From: an uncultured Clostridium sp.
GTDB taxonomy: Bacteria > Bacillota > Clostridia > Peptostreptococcales > Peptostreptococcaceae
DNA length: 27,386 bases
Reading direction: 5' to 3'
NCBI GenBank assembly: GCA_900539645.1
Contig: UQCY01000013.1
Span: 1-27,386, forward strand
Positions 26,434 through 27,386 of this stretch are shown piece after piece. The notes under the pieces are model-generated. The model had not been told where the DNA came from. It made no database searches and worked only from the letters and a program-made list of their open reading frames with translations. Each line of letters opens with the position of its first letter. The stretch's first letter is position 1. The position numbers and the translations under genes are program-made.

Positions 26434-27320
26434 TGAGTAGATTACAAGAGTCACTAGAAAGTGGAAAATTTACTATAACGTGTGAAATAGCACCTCCTAA
26501 GGGAACAGATATTTCTCATGTTATGGAGTGTATAGAAGTATTAAAGGGAAAAGTAGATGCAGTTAATGTAACGGATTTTCAATCAGCTGTTGTACGCTCG
26601 ACATCACTTGTAACTTGTAAGATATTAAAAGATAATGGAATAGAACCAGTTTTGCAGATGACAGGTAGAGATAGAAATAGAATTGCAATACAAGGGGAGC
26701 TTTTATCAGCAGGAATTTTTGGTATAGAAAATCTATTTGCTATAACAGGGGACCATACTAGCAAGGGAGACCATCCTCAAGCGAAAAATGTATTCGACTT
26801 GGATAGTATAAATATATTAAAAGCTGCTGAGTACATATCTATTGGAAAGGACATGAATCACAATGAATTAAAAGGACATCCAAAGTTTTATATGGGTGCT
26901 GCTGTATCTCCGGGATTTGTTCCGATTGAGATTCAAATCATAAAAATGATAAAGAAAATAGCTGCTGGAGCAAAATTTTTCCAGACACAAGCTGTTTTTG
27001 ATATAGAAACTGTGAGAGAATTTAGAAGAAGAACTAAGAATTTTGAGTGTAAGGTTCTTATAGGAATTATTCCTTTAAAATCTCCTGGAATGGCTAGATT
27101 TTTAAATAAAAATATTCCAGGTGTGGATGTTCCAGAGTATATAATAGAGCGAATGGAGTCTGTTGGAAAAGAAAATTATAGGGAAGAGGGAATGAAAATC
27201 GCCGCAGAGTTTATTAAGAAACTAAAAGAAGAAAAATTATGCGATGGCGTTCATATAATGTCTGTTGGAGCAGAAAAAAATATTCCTGAAATTATAAAAA
27301 TGGCTGGAATTGAAAGATAG
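26433..27320 (+). CDS. metF: Methylenetetrahydrofolate reductase, short type
   Basis: A 295-residue flavin-dependent TIM-barrel enzyme that reduces 5,10-methylene-THF to 5-methyl-THF. It begins FTITCEIAPPKGTDISHV, with the catalytic Glu18, and contains the MetF-type LFAITGDH segment and ...AGAKFFQTQAVFD. Its length is that of the core enzyme without a regulatory domain, as in MetVF pairs. It overlaps metV by one base (TAATG) with AGGAGG upstream, so MetV and MetF are made together. No terminator is visible before the window ends 66 bases later. Confidence 0.94.
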   Translation: MSRLQESLESGKFTITCEIAPPKGTDISHVMECIEVLKGKVDAVNVTDFQSAVVRSTSLVTCKILKDNGIEPVLQMTGRDRNRIAIQGELLSAGIFGIENLFAITGDHTSKGDHPQAKNVFDLDSINILKAAEYISIGKDMNHNELKGHPKFYMGAAVSPGFVPIEIQIIKMIKKIAAGAKFFQTQAVFDIETVREFRRRTKNFECKVLIGIIPLKSPGMARFLNKNIPGVDVPEYIIERMESVGKENYREEGMKIAAEFIKKLKEEKLCDGVHIMSVGAEKNIPEIIKMAGIER

Positions 27321-27386
27321 ATAAAATATTTGGTTTTGTTAACTTGATATGAAAAAAATACTCTCGAAACAAAAAATAAATCGATG

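Overview
The window is AT-rich (roughly 30% GC by eye), nearly all genes are on the + strand, ribosome-binding sites are strong GGAGG types, TTG starts are common, and intrinsic terminators are clear. This points to a low-GC anaerobic Firmicute (Clostridia). A Peptostreptococcaceae-like amino-acid fermenter or acetogen-like organism is my best guess, inferred from gene content and not proven. The cell must decode UGA as selenocysteine (Sec), because four genes here make sense only that way.

Layout. 1-3448: the end of a probable B12-binding radical SAM protein, a TPR protein, a long hairpin element, a YczE-type membrane protein and a phosphate butyryltransferase. 3607-6438: formate-tetrahydrofolate ligase (fhs), then two tandem YcxB-like membrane proteins. 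6627-16205: one long branched-chain amino acid operon, leuA-ilvN-ilvC-leuC-leuD-leuB-ilvD-ilvB, with its own promoter and a terminator. 16516-22936: a selenoprotein-rich island. 23201-23899: a TVP38/TMEM64-type membrane protein. 24095-27320: fchA, folD, metV and metF, which with fhs make up the tetrahydrofolate (methyl) branch of one-carbon metabolism. No CO dehydrogenase/acetyl-CoA synthase gene is in the window.

The island is the highlight. It holds a Trx-like protein with a U-x-x-C motif, an ArsP-like permease, a small anchored protein ending in Cys-Cys, a Cys-rich lipoprotein substrate-binding protein, a second binding protein with a Cys-Sec pair, an ABC permease with Sec next to its last membrane segment, an ABC ATPase, a MerB (organomercurial lyase)-like protein with a Cys-Sec pair at the catalytic position, and a convergent DsrE-like protein. 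Each of the four in-frame UGA codons is followed at SECIS distance by a stem-loop with a G in the first two loop positions. From memory, and not checked here, this set matches families named SaoT, SaoE, SaoC, SaoX, SaoB, SaoP, SaoA, SaoL and SaoD in NCBI annotation, a proposed 'selenocysteine-assisted organometal' system. Standard gene calling would split or truncate four of these genes.

Working model (inference): the ABC importer with two binding proteins captures a thiol/selenol-binding metal or organometal, SaoL breaks a carbon-metal bond, SaoT and SaoC handle thiol/selenol exchange, and SaoE exports the product. The FolD downstream lacks the lysine and glutamine needed for cyclohydrolase activity, which explains why fchA sits directly upstream of it.
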